A DNA stretch of 64,000 nucleotides, taken from assembly GCA_026989395.1 (NCBI GenBank), contig JALSJK010000072.1:1-64000 (forward strand), given 5' to 3'. The position numbers and the translations under genes are program-made. The stretch comes from Methylomonas sp. (GTDB taxonomy: Bacteria; Pseudomonadota; Gammaproteobacteria; Methylococcales; Methylomonadaceae). This document shows, one piece after another, positions 38,401 to 47,162 of this stretch (within the stretch, counting starts at the first letter, position 1; each line of letters starts with the position of its first letter). Below the pieces are notes generated by a model. That model saw nothing but the letters and a program-made list of their open reading frames with translations, did no database searches and was not told where the DNA came from.

Positions 38401-40894
38401 CCATGAAATAACCGCCTCACTCGCCACTGGCGCCATGAGTCATGGTGCTTTGATTGGCCCGGCGCACGAAGCCGTTGCACATGGCACCAATATTGCCGGG
38501 GCATTAAGTAATTCAGGCGAAGGCGGTGAGCACTCAAGCCGTTTCAATACCTTGCGATCCAGTAAAATCAAACAGTTTGCATCAGGCAGATTTGGAGTTT
38601 GGGCGGGCTATCTTGCCGATTTGAACATTGAAGAAATAGAAATAAAAATCGCTCAGGGTGCAAAGCCAGGTGAAGGCGGCCAATTACCAGCACCAAAAGT
38701 AACTGTCGAAATTGCTGCTTTACGTGGCGGCACCCCGAAAGTTGAACTGATTAGCCCTCCCCCCCATCATGATACTTATTCGATTGAAGACCTTGGACAA
38801 CTTATCCATGATGCCAAAGCTGCACGTGTCCGGGTTGTTGTCAAACTGGTTTCTTCTGAAGGGATTGGCACCATTGCCGTCGGCGTTGCCAAAGCAGGCG
38901 CCGATATCATTAATGTTGCCGGCAATACGGGCGGTACTGGCGCTGCGGCTGTTACCAGCCTAAAAAACACCGGCCGCTCACCAGAAATAGGTATCGCTGA
39001 GGTTCATCAAGCGCTGGCTGCCAACGGTTTAAGAGACAAAATAATTTTACGCTGTAGTGCCGCCCACCAAAGCGGTATGGATGTTGTTAAATCGGCAATA
39101 CTCGGCGGGGATTCATTCGAATTTGGAACGACGGCACTAATGATGCTGCGCTGTGTGATGGCGAAAAACTGCAATATTAAATGTCCGGCAGGATTAACCA
39201 CAACCCATGAAGAATTCAAGGGCGACCCAAGAATTCTGGCACAATTCTTTATGAATGTCGCTCACGAAGTCAGGGAAATTCTTGCCTCATTAGGTTATAA
39301 AAGCTTGAGAGAAATTCGTGGCCAAACTGACCTGCTGCATTTAATTAATCATAAAGATATGATTGGACAACTGGATTTTACGCTCTTGTTACGACAAGTT
39401 GAGGTTGTCAAAATAGCTAATCCAATTTATCTGGAAGCTGATTTCAGCATTGATGACAAAATTATTAAGCTGGTTAAATCGGAAATCATTGAAGGCAAAA
39501 AAAATCAGATTATTATTGAAGGTAAAGATTACAAACTCAATAACCGTAACAAAACTGTTGGCGGGCAAACTGCGATCGATATTGAACGTCTTCTAGCTTA
39601 TCAATTGTCAGATCAACAAGTTAACGAATCTAAAGTCATTTATGTTAACCAACATGGTCGAAAATATTTTGCTCCAGACACTGTTATTATACGCACCACT
39701 GGTTCTGCCGGCCAAAGTTATGCAGCATTCCTGAATGATGGCATGCGAATGGAACATACCGGAACATGCAATGACGGTGTTGGCAAAACTGCCTGCGGTG
39801 GTACCATTATCGTTCGCTCACCTGGCGGTGGCAACAAAATTCCCGGCGAAAATGTCCTGATTGGCAACTTTGCCTTATTTGGCGCCAGCGGTGGAAAAAC
39901 CTTCATTAATGGCGAAGCAGGAGATCGTTTCGCAGTAAGGAATTCTGGCGCAATGGCTGTGGTCGAAGGTGTTGGGGATTTTGCTTGCGAGTACATGACC
40001 AATGGTTCGGTTCTCAATATTGGCAGTTTTGGCAAAGGCGTTTGTAATGGCATGTCGGGTGGTAATGCCTATCAATATGACCCCGACAACAAACTTGAAC
40101 AACTTTATGACAAATCCTCAGTCAAATTCTATGATTTAACTGAGGATTCTGAAACGGCCCGAGCTCACGAGCAGTTCATCTTGCACATGCTGGAACAACA
40201 TACTGAATATGCTGACTCCAGTAAAGCCAGAAAAATACTGAGCAACTGGGAAAAAGAGCGGCAACATTTCAGGTTTTCCATTCCATTAGCACTTTACAAA
40301 ACACAAACTGCTGAATTTATTGCGCAAACCATGGACCGAAAAACCATGATTGAGGAATTAGCCGTTGCTTTTGCTCAACAGCAGATCCGGGAAATCAAAA
40401 AAGCCAATGAAAAACAGCAGCCATTGTTTGACGGAAAAATACCCGCTTACGGGCAGATTGATACGGCGCTAACCTTTAAGCTTCTCAATAGTTTTGCAGT
40501 TATCCATAAAGCCAGACAGATTGCTCAATCTCAATCTACACAAGCTGCATCCGACATGAGCAATGAACAATTGGTCACCCAGCTCATTAACCTGCAAGCC
40601 AGAAAGTTACAAGATGCCATCGTTAAAGATACGCGGGAAGCCTACGGAAATTATACTGATGAACAACTCGCTATTCTGACTTCTGAAAAACGCTTGAATG
40701 ACTACAAAACTGCATTAATGAACCGGGATGTACAAAGCATTTATTCCATCGGCACCACCGCCTGGATTATCGAGCAAAGCGCAATCAACAAAACAGCACT
40801 TGCTGAAATTCCTTCAGTAGAAGCCTATTTGGCAGGCTTATGCAGTCATGACATAGCTCAAGAAATGCTTTCTGAAGACGTTGCAACAGCATAG
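35414..40894 (+). CDS. Divergent, extra-long glutamate-synthase-like protein (GltB type)
   Basis: An 1826-residue protein; ordinary GltB is about 1480-1530. The N-terminal class II amidotransferase has nucleophile C25 (DSCGVGF, after a propeptide of up to 24 residues), HRGGMSAEGIGDGAG, FHTRFSTNTAPA and AHNGELNTD. The FMN/synthase domain follows: SGEGGEHSSRFNTL, ISPPPHHDTYSIEDLGQLIH and VAGNTGGTGAAA, where GltB normally has SGHDGGTGA. The 3Fe-4S cysteines are C1247, C1253 and C1257, spaced Cx5Cx3C instead of the usual Cx5Cx4C. A GXGXG helix domain follows (about 1430-1600). The last 175 or so residues are an extension without known match. No gltD is nearby; a CysJ-like reductase follows by 80 bp. 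Glutamine-dependent amination is likely, but the acceptor may differ. Confidence 0.82.
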   Translation: MNMANTQKSKKQPMLHNPELTKDSCGVGFITHKYGKQTHQLLTLANEALCTIPHRGGMSAEGIGDGAGVNIDLSLKFFRKITQKSELKLGEFGVANFFFPEDHSHFDSAAVELVEKYLTKYHLPIIAWRDIPVDNSKINKAAIKAQLPIKQVIFGKPKALTSATHDEYEKYIQQTLLDIEVEGFSRDELNGFYPLSMSSRTQVYKGRLNSFELIPYFTDLYDEDHEIAILFFHTRFSTNTAPATMMAQPFRYMAHNGELNTDKKNRLSENAIARQHDKHIVFPCGQSDSGRLDQTLTRRINEDELDIVTAVLAMMPPAWENDPTLSPEVRAMLEYFSLYEEKNDGPAALVFSDGIRVGARLDRLGLRPLRSVETNDYLAVMSEAGQIDFPAAEVLKRGRIEAGGMLYFDHSTRKTYTSDQVMDRLAKQQNYQKLLAEKCVHLDELPEEQFKNLNENKYFNINQQHTAYSLNQESFKFLLDPMLNTGLEKVSAMGYGITPNALSGKEGGMSRYFSQRFAQVTNPPLDSLRESDGMTLRVALGAKPTFAKTASKQLVINSPIIQRTQLAQIRNQKTIKVADIDMLYSPSQDSKENEANLEAALTTICKLVEQAAIDGHGIIILSDANISKDKAAIPALLMIAAANQHLVNKGLRFNSSLIAETGQAAGPHDIATILGFGASAICPISVHNRVISHFTTEQEQQNALNNFQKAAEKSLMKTMGKFGLCTAESYIGGEFFESNYLDTEEPRLKPYFPNIHSSVGGARYADIAASATEWHFKALEVNEEKDIPFLGLFKERQDGAGHTFGNTAVREYINMTDEPVLYITKEKSHVASDIAYLDTSYEKRTPEQIDAFGVTPAYRSFTTNLYLEREERPAALRDIMHFPADISKASSKPDFDKILGKQSLIGNNNFLISGLIVEEPASNEFTVFLENPSETRLTNLAELLKDRFNDEKFDLTIKNSQIIIKISNPENGLLPHYLRNINTPHKSVSLKAVQPAHEITASLATGAMSHGALIGPAHEAVAHGTNIAGALSNSGEGGEHSSRFNTLRSSKIKQFASGRFGVWAGYLADLNIEEIEIKIAQGAKPGEGGQLPAPKVTVEIAALRGGTPKVELISPPPHHDTYSIEDLGQLIHDAKAARVRVVVKLVSSEGIGTIAVGVAKAGADIINVAGNTGGTGAAAVTSLKNTGRSPEIGIAEVHQALAANGLRDKIILRCSAAHQSGMDVVKSAILGGDSFEFGTTALMMLRCVMAKNCNIKCPAGLTTTHEEFKGDPRILAQFFMNVAHEVREILASLGYKSLREIRGQTDLLHLINHKDMIGQLDFTLLLRQVEVVKIANPIYLEADFSIDDKIIKLVKSEIIEGKKNQIIIEGKDYKLNNRNKTVGGQTAIDIERLLAYQLSDQQVNESKVIYVNQHGRKYFAPDTVIIRTTGSAGQSYAAFLNDGMRMEHTGTCNDGVGKTACGGTIIVRSPGGGNKIPGENVLIGNFALFGASGGKTFINGEAGDRFAVRNSGAMAVVEGVGDFACEYMTNGSVLNIGSFGKGVCNGMSGGNAYQYDPDNKLEQLYDKSSVKFYDLTEDSETARAHEQFILHMLEQHTEYADSSKARKILSNWEKERQHFRFSIPLALYKTQTAEFIAQTMDRKTMIEELAVAFAQQQIREIKKANEKQQPLFDGKIPAYGQIDTALTFKLLNSFAVIHKARQIAQSQSTQAASDMSNEQLVTQLINLQARKLQDAIVKDTREAYGNYTDEQLAILTSEKRLNDYKTALMNRDVQSIYSIGTTAWIIEQSAINKTALAEIPSVEAYLAGLCSHDIAQEMLSEDVATA

Positions 40895-40974
40895 ATGCTT
40901 AGACCTTTTACATTCATCAAATTTTAATAGTAACTATTGCCGTCTATTTTGACGTAAGAGCAACCAATATCAAT

Positions 40975-42714
40975 ATGAAAACACCCTTAATCCCCCAGGA
41001 TGCGCCTTTCAATGAATTACAACGCGCGTGGCTCAATGGATTTTATTCCGGCATGCATACGCACATGGTACAAATTGCTGGCGCCGTCAAACCATCAAAT
41101 GCGCGAACTATCCACATCATTTATGGCACTCAAACGGGAACATCAGAATCCCTTGCCCATGATGCGGCAACATTAGCCAAAACTCACGGCCTGTCGCCTA
41201 AAGTCTATGGTATGGATGAAATTGACCTCGATACCCTGACTAGCTTTGAATACCTGGTCGTCATTACCAGTACGTACGGGGACGGTGAAATGCCGGATAA
41301 TGCTGAAATGTTATGGCAAAGCATCTGCCAAGATTCAACGCCTCGCCTTGAAAACATGAAATATTCAGTTCTTGCCTTAGGCGATAGCAGTTATGACAAG
41401 TTTTGTCAGGCAGGAATAGATTGGGATAATCGCCTTGCGGAGCTAGGGGCAACGAGAATCGAACAACGGGTCGACTGTGATGTGGACTATGAAGATGCTG
41501 CCGAATCCTGGTTAAATTCGGTCATACCATTAATGTCTGAAGGCTCTACAACAACGCTGATTGATATTGAACAAACCGCTTCAGACAAACCCAAATATAA
41601 CCGTAAAAACCCATTCCCGGCTAAAATGCTGGTCAATCGCCTGCTTACTGCTAAAGACTCTTCCAAAGAAACTCGCCACTATGAAATTTCCATAAGCGGC
41701 TCTGGCCTGTACTATGAAGCAGGCGATGCCCTAAACGTCATCCCAAGCAACTGCCCACAACTGGTTGAAGATATTATAAAAGCCATTGGTTGCAGCGGTG
41801 ATGAAGATGAGCCTGTCAACGGCCAACCAATGCCCTTTCGTGAAGCGCTGATGGTACATTTTGAAATCAAGCAGCCAGCAAAGGAATTCATTGCCGAAAT
41901 AGCATTGCGTTCTGGCGATCAGGAACTGAATGGGATACTGGAATCAGGAGACAAAGATAAATTATCTGATTATTTATGGGGAAGAGATACCTTGGATTTG
42001 TTGTTACAATTTCCTGATGTTGAATTTACAGCCGCTGAATTTTTAGGTTTGCTCAAACCATTACAGCACCGTGCCTATTCAATATCTTCCAGTGGCAATA
42101 TGTATCCTGAAACTGTCCACTTAACTGTTGCCAGTGTTCGTTACCACAGTCATGGCCGTGAACACAAAGGCGTTTGCTCTACTTTTCTGGCAGATCTGGT
42201 TAACGAAAACACTGAAGTTAAATGTTTTTTTGCGCCAAATAAAATTTTCAAGGTTCCAGAAGATAACGACCTGCCCGTGATTATGGTCGGGCCTGGAACA
42301 GGAATTGCCCCTTTCAGAGCATTTTTACAGGAACGCCAGTACCGTAATGCCAAAGGAAAAAACTGGTTGTTTTTTGGAGACCGCAATGCGGCAACGGATT
42401 TTCTTTATCAAGATGAACTGGAAGAAATGCTAAAAAGTGGCTTATTGACCCAGCTCGACCTGGCTTTTTCAAGAGATCAGCAACAAAAAATTTATGTTCA
42501 GGACCGGATGAAAGAACACGGGGCGCAATTATTCAACTGGCTTGAAGAAGGCGGATATTTCTTTGTTTGTGGCGATGCCTACCGCATGGCAAAAGATGTG
42601 GATACAGCGCTCCACGAGATTATTGCCAAACATGGAAAGCTTTCAGAACAAGAAGCCATTGATTATGTCAATATGCTAAAGAAAAACAAACGTTATGTAC
42701 GGGATGTCTATTAA
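40975..42714 (+). CDS. CysJ-like NADPH diflavin reductase
   Basis: A 579-residue diflavin oxidoreductase resembling the sulfite reductase flavoprotein. A short N-terminal helix region (PFNELQRAWLNGFYSGMHTH) is followed by a flavodoxin FMN domain (about 47-190: IIYGTQTGTSESLA, TSTYGDGEMPDNA, ALGDSSYDKFCQAG). The FAD domain follows (about 210-440: HRAYSISSSG, GVCSTFLADL), then the NADPH domain (VGPGTGIAPFRAFLQER, FSRDQQQKIYVQD and C-terminal KNKRYVRDVY). It carries electrons from NADPH through FAD and FMN to an iron-sulfur partner. No cysI is present here; the GltB-like gene 80 bp upstream is the obvious candidate partner, which is inference. Confidence 0.88.
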   Translation: MKTPLIPQDAPFNELQRAWLNGFYSGMHTHMVQIAGAVKPSNARTIHIIYGTQTGTSESLAHDAATLAKTHGLSPKVYGMDEIDLDTLTSFEYLVVITSTYGDGEMPDNAEMLWQSICQDSTPRLENMKYSVLALGDSSYDKFCQAGIDWDNRLAELGATRIEQRVDCDVDYEDAAESWLNSVIPLMSEGSTTTLIDIEQTASDKPKYNRKNPFPAKMLVNRLLTAKDSSKETRHYEISISGSGLYYEAGDALNVIPSNCPQLVEDIIKAIGCSGDEDEPVNGQPMPFREALMVHFEIKQPAKEFIAEIALRSGDQELNGILESGDKDKLSDYLWGRDTLDLLLQFPDVEFTAAEFLGLLKPLQHRAYSISSSGNMYPETVHLTVASVRYHSHGREHKGVCSTFLADLVNENTEVKCFFAPNKIFKVPEDNDLPVIMVGPGTGIAPFRAFLQERQYRNAKGKNWLFFGDRNAATDFLYQDELEEMLKSGLLTQLDLAFSRDQQQKIYVQDRMKEHGAQLFNWLEEGGYFFVCGDAYRMAKDVDTALHEIIAKHGKLSEQEAIDYVNMLKKNKRYVRDVY

Positions 42715-42744
42715 TTCCCATCATATCCAATATTCAGGCAGAAA

Positions 42745-43482
42745 TTAATTTTTCTGTCTGAATGCCTCATACATTAAGACAGCAGCAGCCACAGACGCAT
42801 TTAAACTTTCAATTTCACCAACCATTGGAATTTTTACCAGCAGATCGCAATTTTCTCGAGTCAGCCGGCGCATTCCTTTCTCTTCCGCCCCAACAACCAA
42901 AGCAATTGAACCGATAAAATCGGCCTGATACAATGACAATTCCGCTTCTCCGGCAGCACCAATAATCCATATCCCCTGGGTTTTCATCCAGGATAAAGTC
43001 CTCACTAAATTGGTAACCTGATAAACTGGCACTGTTTCGGCCGCACCACAAGCCACCCTGCACACCGTTCCAGTTATGCCAGCTGCTTGATCCTTGGTAA
43101 CAATCACACCATGCACACCAACTGCATCGGCGGTTCTTAAACAAGCGCCAAGATTATGCGGATCCTGTACATGATCCATTACCAAAAAAAAAGCCGGTTC
43201 GGGCAAATCAATGACGTCTTGCTTAAGCTGATGCTCTGTTTTTGCCCTTGGCATTTCAACATCAATGATAATACCCTGATGATTTTTTCCATCAGACAAT
43301 TTATCAAGGATTTTACGATCCACCTTTTCAAGCCGAATCTTCTGTCCAATCAATCTCTCTATAAGCTTTTGCAAACGTTGATCATGGCGGTTTTTACCTA
43401 TCCATGCCTGATGAATTTTATCTGGTGAGTAATCCAATATGGATTGCACCGAATGAATACCAAAAACTTTTGTTAATGTCAC
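42745..43482 (-). CDS. rlmB: 23S rRNA (Gm2251) 2'-O-ribose methyltransferase
   Basis: A 245-residue SpoU/TrmH-type methyltransferase with an N-terminal substrate-binding part (VFGIHSVQSILDYSPDKI) and the C-terminal trefoil-knot SAM domain: MDHVQDPHNLGACLRTADA (motif 1), VGAEEKGMRRL (motif 2), MVGEIESLNASVAAAVLMYE (motif 3). It methylates the ribose of G2251 in the ribosome's peptidyl-transferase region. Its start overlaps the rnr stop by 4 bp, and the rnr-rlmB order is the usual gammaproteobacterial one. Confidence 0.94.
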   Translation of the reverse strand: MTLTKVFGIHSVQSILDYSPDKIHQAWIGKNRHDQRLQKLIERLIGQKIRLEKVDRKILDKLSDGKNHQGIIIDVEMPRAKTEHQLKQDVIDLPEPAFFLVMDHVQDPHNLGACLRTADAVGVHGVIVTKDQAAGITGTVCRVACGAAETVPVYQVTNLVRTLSWMKTQGIWIIGAAGEAELSLYQADFIGSIALVVGAEEKGMRRLTRENCDLLVKIPMVGEIESLNASVAAAVLMYEAFRQKN

Positions 43483-45713
43483 TTTTTACGCCTTCTGCTT
43501 TTGGTTTTGGTTTTTTTTCTGGTTTTTGCAGACACCTGAAGATTAAAATCGATTTTCTTTTCATCAAGATCGACCCGAGCAACCGTCACTTGCACCAAAT
43601 CCCCCAAGCGATAACGAGTCCCTGTTCGCTCCCCTTTCAATTGATAATTTTGAGGATCAAAATGAAAAAAATCCTCGCCCAAAGAACTAATATGTACCAA
43701 GCCTTCAACATATATATCATTGAGTTCAACAAAAAAACCAAATGATGTTACCGCTGAAATAATGCCTGGAAAATCTTCACCGACCTTGTCCATCATAAAT
43801 TCACATTTCAACCAGCTAACAACATCTCGCGTTGCCTCATCGGCGCGCCTTTCGTTAGCAGAACAATGCTCTCCCAGTGTCACCATATCCGGAAAACCAT
43901 AATAAAAAGTTTCCGGCTTTTCATCCTGCAGACAATGGCGGATTGCGCGGTGAATCAGTAAATCCGGATAGCGCCTGATCGGTGACGTAAAATGCGTATA
44001 GGCATCCAAAGCCAACCCAAAATGGCCTTTTTTTTCCGGTGTATAGACTGCCTGAGACAACGAACGCAATAACACAGTTTGTATCAAGTGGGCATCGGGA
44101 CGATGCTTGGTTTGTTCAATCAAAATCATATAATCCCGAGGTTTTGGTTTGTCGCCGCCACCGAGCTGTAACCCAAGACCGGCCAGAAATGTTCTTAAAG
44201 TCTGGAGTTTCTCGCTAGTCGGGCCATCATGTACCCGTAATAAATGAGGAATTTTTTTTCGGATTAAAAACCGGGCCGCTGCAGTATTCGCAGTTACCAT
44301 AAATTCTTCAATCAATTTATGGGCATCATTACGAACAACTGGGACAATTTTTTCAATCTTACGGTTTTCTGCAAAAATTATTTGCGTTTCCTGAGTATCA
44401 AAATCCATTGCGCCACGTTGTTCTCGGGCAATCTTCAATGCTTTATAAAGCTTATATAATTCTTGCAAATGAGGAACAAGAGCTGCATATTTTTTTTGTA
44501 GCTTTTTATCATCATCCACCAGTATTGCCGCAACTTCTGTATAAGTCAGCCGGGCATGGGAACACATCACCGCTTCAAAAAAACGGGACCGAAACAACTT
44601 GCCATGCGCATCAATATGCAACTCACTGACCATACACAATCGATCTTGTTTTGGGTTCAATGAGCATAAACCATTCGACAAAATCTCTGGCAACATTGGA
44701 ATAACGCGCTCAGGAAAATAGACCGAGGTGCTGCGTAATTTCGCTTCATCATCCAAAGCCGTTGCAGGTTTAACGTAGTGTGAAACATCAGCAATAGCAA
44801 CAAGTAACTTCCAGCCTTTTTTGGTTTTTTGACAATAAACCGCATCATCAAAGTCACGCGCATCCTCGCCATCAATTGTCACCAAAGGAATATTTCGCAA
44901 ATCGACTCGGCCTTGCTTGGCAGACTCAGGTACATCAGGCGTTAAAGTTTGAATTTCGCCCAGTAATGCATCAGACCATTGATGCGGCAATTCATGCGCA
45001 CGGATAGCCACCTCAATCTCCATGCCCGGCGCCATATGATCGCCCAGCACCTCAATAATTCTGCCAATTGGTTGGCTGCGCTTGGTTGGCTGGGCAATGA
45101 GCTCAGCGACAACAATCTGACCGGGCTTTGCATCCCCGACTTCTCCATTGGGGATAATAATATCCTGGGCGATATTTTTTTTATCGGGAGCCACAAAAGT
45201 AATCCCGCTTTCGCTGTGTAATCTCCCCACAACTTGCTGAGTATTCCTTTCCAACACCTCAACAACCGCTCCTTCACGGCGCCCTCTTCTGTCAACCCCG
45301 GCAACTCGAACAACCACACGGTCATTATGCATGAGTTGTTTCATTTCCCGCGGGGACAAGTAAAGATCATCAGATCCATCATCAGGCTTAACAAAACCAA
45401 AGCCATCGGCGTGCCCAATGACCCGCCCAGCAATCAAATCCTTACTGTCAATTAAGCAATAGCGTTGCTTGCGATTAAACAACAGTTGACCATCCCGCTC
45501 CATTGCCCGTAATCGTCGCCGCAATGCTTCCAGTTGTTCCTCGCCTTCAATGCCAAGTTTTTCGGCAATTTGTCGTCGATTAAGTGGCATCCCCTCTTGT
45601 TCAATGAGGTTTAAAATTGCCTCCCGACTTGGAATAGGATTGCCATATTTTTGCGCTTCCCGTTGCGCAAAGGGATCTTTGATTTTGACAGGTTTAGTCT
45701 GTTTTTTTGTCAT
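43479..45713 (-). CDS. rnr: Ribonuclease R
   Basis: A 744-residue RNase II-family 3'-5' exoribonuclease able to degrade structured RNA. Domains in order: N-terminal winged helix (about 20-85, REAILNLIEQEGMPLNRRQI), two cold-shock domains (about 85-245), the catalytic RNB domain (about 260-590; IDGEDARDFDDAVYC carries the metal-binding Asp residues), S1 domain (about 640-725) and a basic tail (KTRKKTKTKSRRRKK). The tail is typical of RNase R and separates it from RNase II. It forms an operon with rlmB and is divergent from tRNA-Leu. Confidence 0.95.
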   Translation of the reverse strand: MTKKQTKPVKIKDPFAQREAQKYGNPIPSREAILNLIEQEGMPLNRRQIAEKLGIEGEEQLEALRRRLRAMERDGQLLFNRKQRYCLIDSKDLIAGRVIGHADGFGFVKPDDGSDDLYLSPREMKQLMHNDRVVVRVAGVDRRGRREGAVVEVLERNTQQVVGRLHSESGITFVAPDKKNIAQDIIIPNGEVGDAKPGQIVVAELIAQPTKRSQPIGRIIEVLGDHMAPGMEIEVAIRAHELPHQWSDALLGEIQTLTPDVPESAKQGRVDLRNIPLVTIDGEDARDFDDAVYCQKTKKGWKLLVAIADVSHYVKPATALDDEAKLRSTSVYFPERVIPMLPEILSNGLCSLNPKQDRLCMVSELHIDAHGKLFRSRFFEAVMCSHARLTYTEVAAILVDDDKKLQKKYAALVPHLQELYKLYKALKIAREQRGAMDFDTQETQIIFAENRKIEKIVPVVRNDAHKLIEEFMVTANTAAARFLIRKKIPHLLRVHDGPTSEKLQTLRTFLAGLGLQLGGGDKPKPRDYMILIEQTKHRPDAHLIQTVLLRSLSQAVYTPEKKGHFGLALDAYTHFTSPIRRYPDLLIHRAIRHCLQDEKPETFYYGFPDMVTLGEHCSANERRADEATRDVVSWLKCEFMMDKVGEDFPGIISAVTSFGFFVELNDIYVEGLVHISSLGEDFFHFDPQNYQLKGERTGTRYRLGDLVQVTVARVDLDEKKIDFNLQVSAKTRKKTKTKSRRRKK

Positions 45714-45940
45714 GCCTGGTTATTTGCTTTCTGGTGCATAAATGGATATAGAACTTCACTTCCACTAATTATATAACCTCTTCTAACCCCACATCTAAAA
45801 ATAGATTAAGAATCCGACCTGACTGCCTGAATAATTGACCATATCGAAGGATTCAATCGCAGCTCAAGCCGCCCCTCCCGCGTGATAAGGATATAAAATG
45901 TTGGCCGCATTGTATATGCTGGCTTGACGACAATGGTACA

Positions 45941-45969
45941 TTGACAAAAAATACCGGAATCGGTATAGT
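45941..45969 (+). promoter_or_regulatory. Sigma-70 promoter of tRNA-Leu
   Basis: TTGACA at 45941-45946 and TATAGT at 45964-45969 with a 17-bp spacer, 34 bp before the mature tRNA 5' end. Close to consensus, as expected of a stable-RNA gene. Confidence 0.88.
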
Positions 45970-46003
45970 TCGCAGCTCACTTACTTTGCATCGCAAAGCA
46001 CTT

Positions 46004-46090
46004 GCCGAGGTGGTGAAATTGGTAGACACGCTAGCTTCAGGTGCTAGTGGGGGCAACCCCGTGGAGGTTCAAGTCCTCTCCTCGGCACCA
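46004..46090 (+). tRNA. tRNA-Leu (anticodon CAG)
   Basis: An 87-nt type II tRNA with acceptor stem GCCGAGG/CCTCGGC, discriminator A and encoded CCA (46088-46090). The anticodon stem is CTAGC/GCTAG with loop TTCAGGT, giving CAG, which reads CUG. A long variable arm (GGGGGCAACCCCG) and a T-loop GGTTCAAGTCC are typical of tRNA-Leu. Confidence 0.96.
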
Positions 46091-46215
46091 TTCTGTATTT
46101 TTCTCGATTATCCCTGCAAAATACTCAATAAATATACTTAATCTTCATTGCTCCTGTTCAATTAGATTGTTATGATTAGCATATAATGGCAAATAAATGA
46201 TACCCATAAAAAAAC

Positions 46216-46593
46216 ATGAAGATTAAATTAAAAAAGGTAAAATTTTTAAGCGTTTATTGTTTAGCTCTTTTCATAATCTCCTGTGCAACTTCTCCTGTCA
46301 ATCAACAACGACTTGATGAACAAATTTCAAACATAAAAAGAAATATTTCACTGGTTAAAAGATATCCCCAGTCACAAGATATTGCCAGCAATGAACTTCA
46401 ACTAGCATTGGAAAATTTAAAACTTGCAGAACAAGAGTTAAAATCAGGTAATTTATTTAAAGCCAAACTCTATTTAGACAAAGCTCAATCAGATGCTGAA
46501 TATGCTAAAAGTAAAGTTCGCGCTGTAACCTATAAAAAACAATTGGAATTTAAAGAAGCCCAACTAAATCAAGCTCGAGAATTGTCACATTAA
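46216..46593 (+). CDS. Small lipoprotein, DUF4398-like
   Basis: A 125-residue protein with a lipoprotein signal peptide (YCLALFIISC; the Cys at about residue 23 would be lipidated). The mature part is almost wholly helical and charged (ASNELQLALENLKLAEQELK, KAKLYLDKAQSDAEYAKSK). It looks like DUF4398, which often precedes OmpA-like or Lpp-like envelope proteins. A second protein of the same type follows by 39 bp. A TATAAT at 46182-46187 could be its promoter -10. Probably an outer-membrane-anchored periplasmic helix bundle. Confidence 0.7.
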   Translation: MKIKLKKVKFLSVYCLALFIISCATSPVNQQRLDEQISNIKRNISLVKRYPQSQDIASNELQLALENLKLAEQELKSGNLFKAKLYLDKAQSDAEYAKSKVRAVTYKKQLEFKEAQLNQARELSH

Positions 46594-46632
46594 GGCCACA
46601 AGAAACTCATTTTCACTGTTTATAAAATAATT

Positions 46633-46998
46633 ATGACAAATCATAAATTCAATAGAAAATATCTGCCTTTGTTAGTAACCGTAATTATCGTCGCTTCAGG
46701 CTGCTCTCAGAAACTACCAAAAAGCGAAGAATTACTTGCTGCAGAGAAATTTTATCAAAAAACGGCCACGAATCCTGAAGTTACTAAATACGCCACTACT
46801 GAACTAATAAAAGCTAACGACAGCCTTAAAGCGGCCTCTCAAGCAAAAAACCACGAAGAAATGAATGCCCTTGCCCATATTAGTAAAAATCAAACAGGCA
46901 TAGCAATTAAAAATGCTGAAATTAAAGCCTCAACCAAAAGAATTGGAGAAATCATGGACTCTCTTTCAGAGCAGAATAAAGGCACAAAAGTTGAATAA
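46633..46998 (+). CDS. Second small lipoprotein, DUF4398-like
   Basis: A 121-residue protein with signal peptide and lipobox (TVIIVASGC, Cys near residue 24), then a helical region (ATTELIKANDSLKAASQAKN and AHISKNQTGIAIKNAEIKAS). DUF4398 proteins usually carry a C-terminal OmpA domain or precede one; here the chain ends without it. It is a distant paralog of the preceding gene and probably co-transcribed. Role in the envelope is unknown. Confidence 0.68.
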   Translation: MTNHKFNRKYLPLLVTVIIVASGCSQKLPKSEELLAAEKFYQKTATNPEVTKYATTELIKANDSLKAASQAKNHEEMNALAHISKNQTGIAIKNAEIKASTKRIGEIMDSLSEQNKGTKVE

Positions 46999-47162
46999 AT
47001 AGCACCCTACTTTTTTCCTCGAAAGAACTTCCATTTTCTATTCAAAGCAAGCATCTTTAAACCTTCTCCAAACCCCCGTGCAGACAAAACACTAAAAAAA
47101 TAATGCCTGCCAGCATCTACACAACGACATAAAAGAAAAGCCAACTCTCTTATACAATAAAA

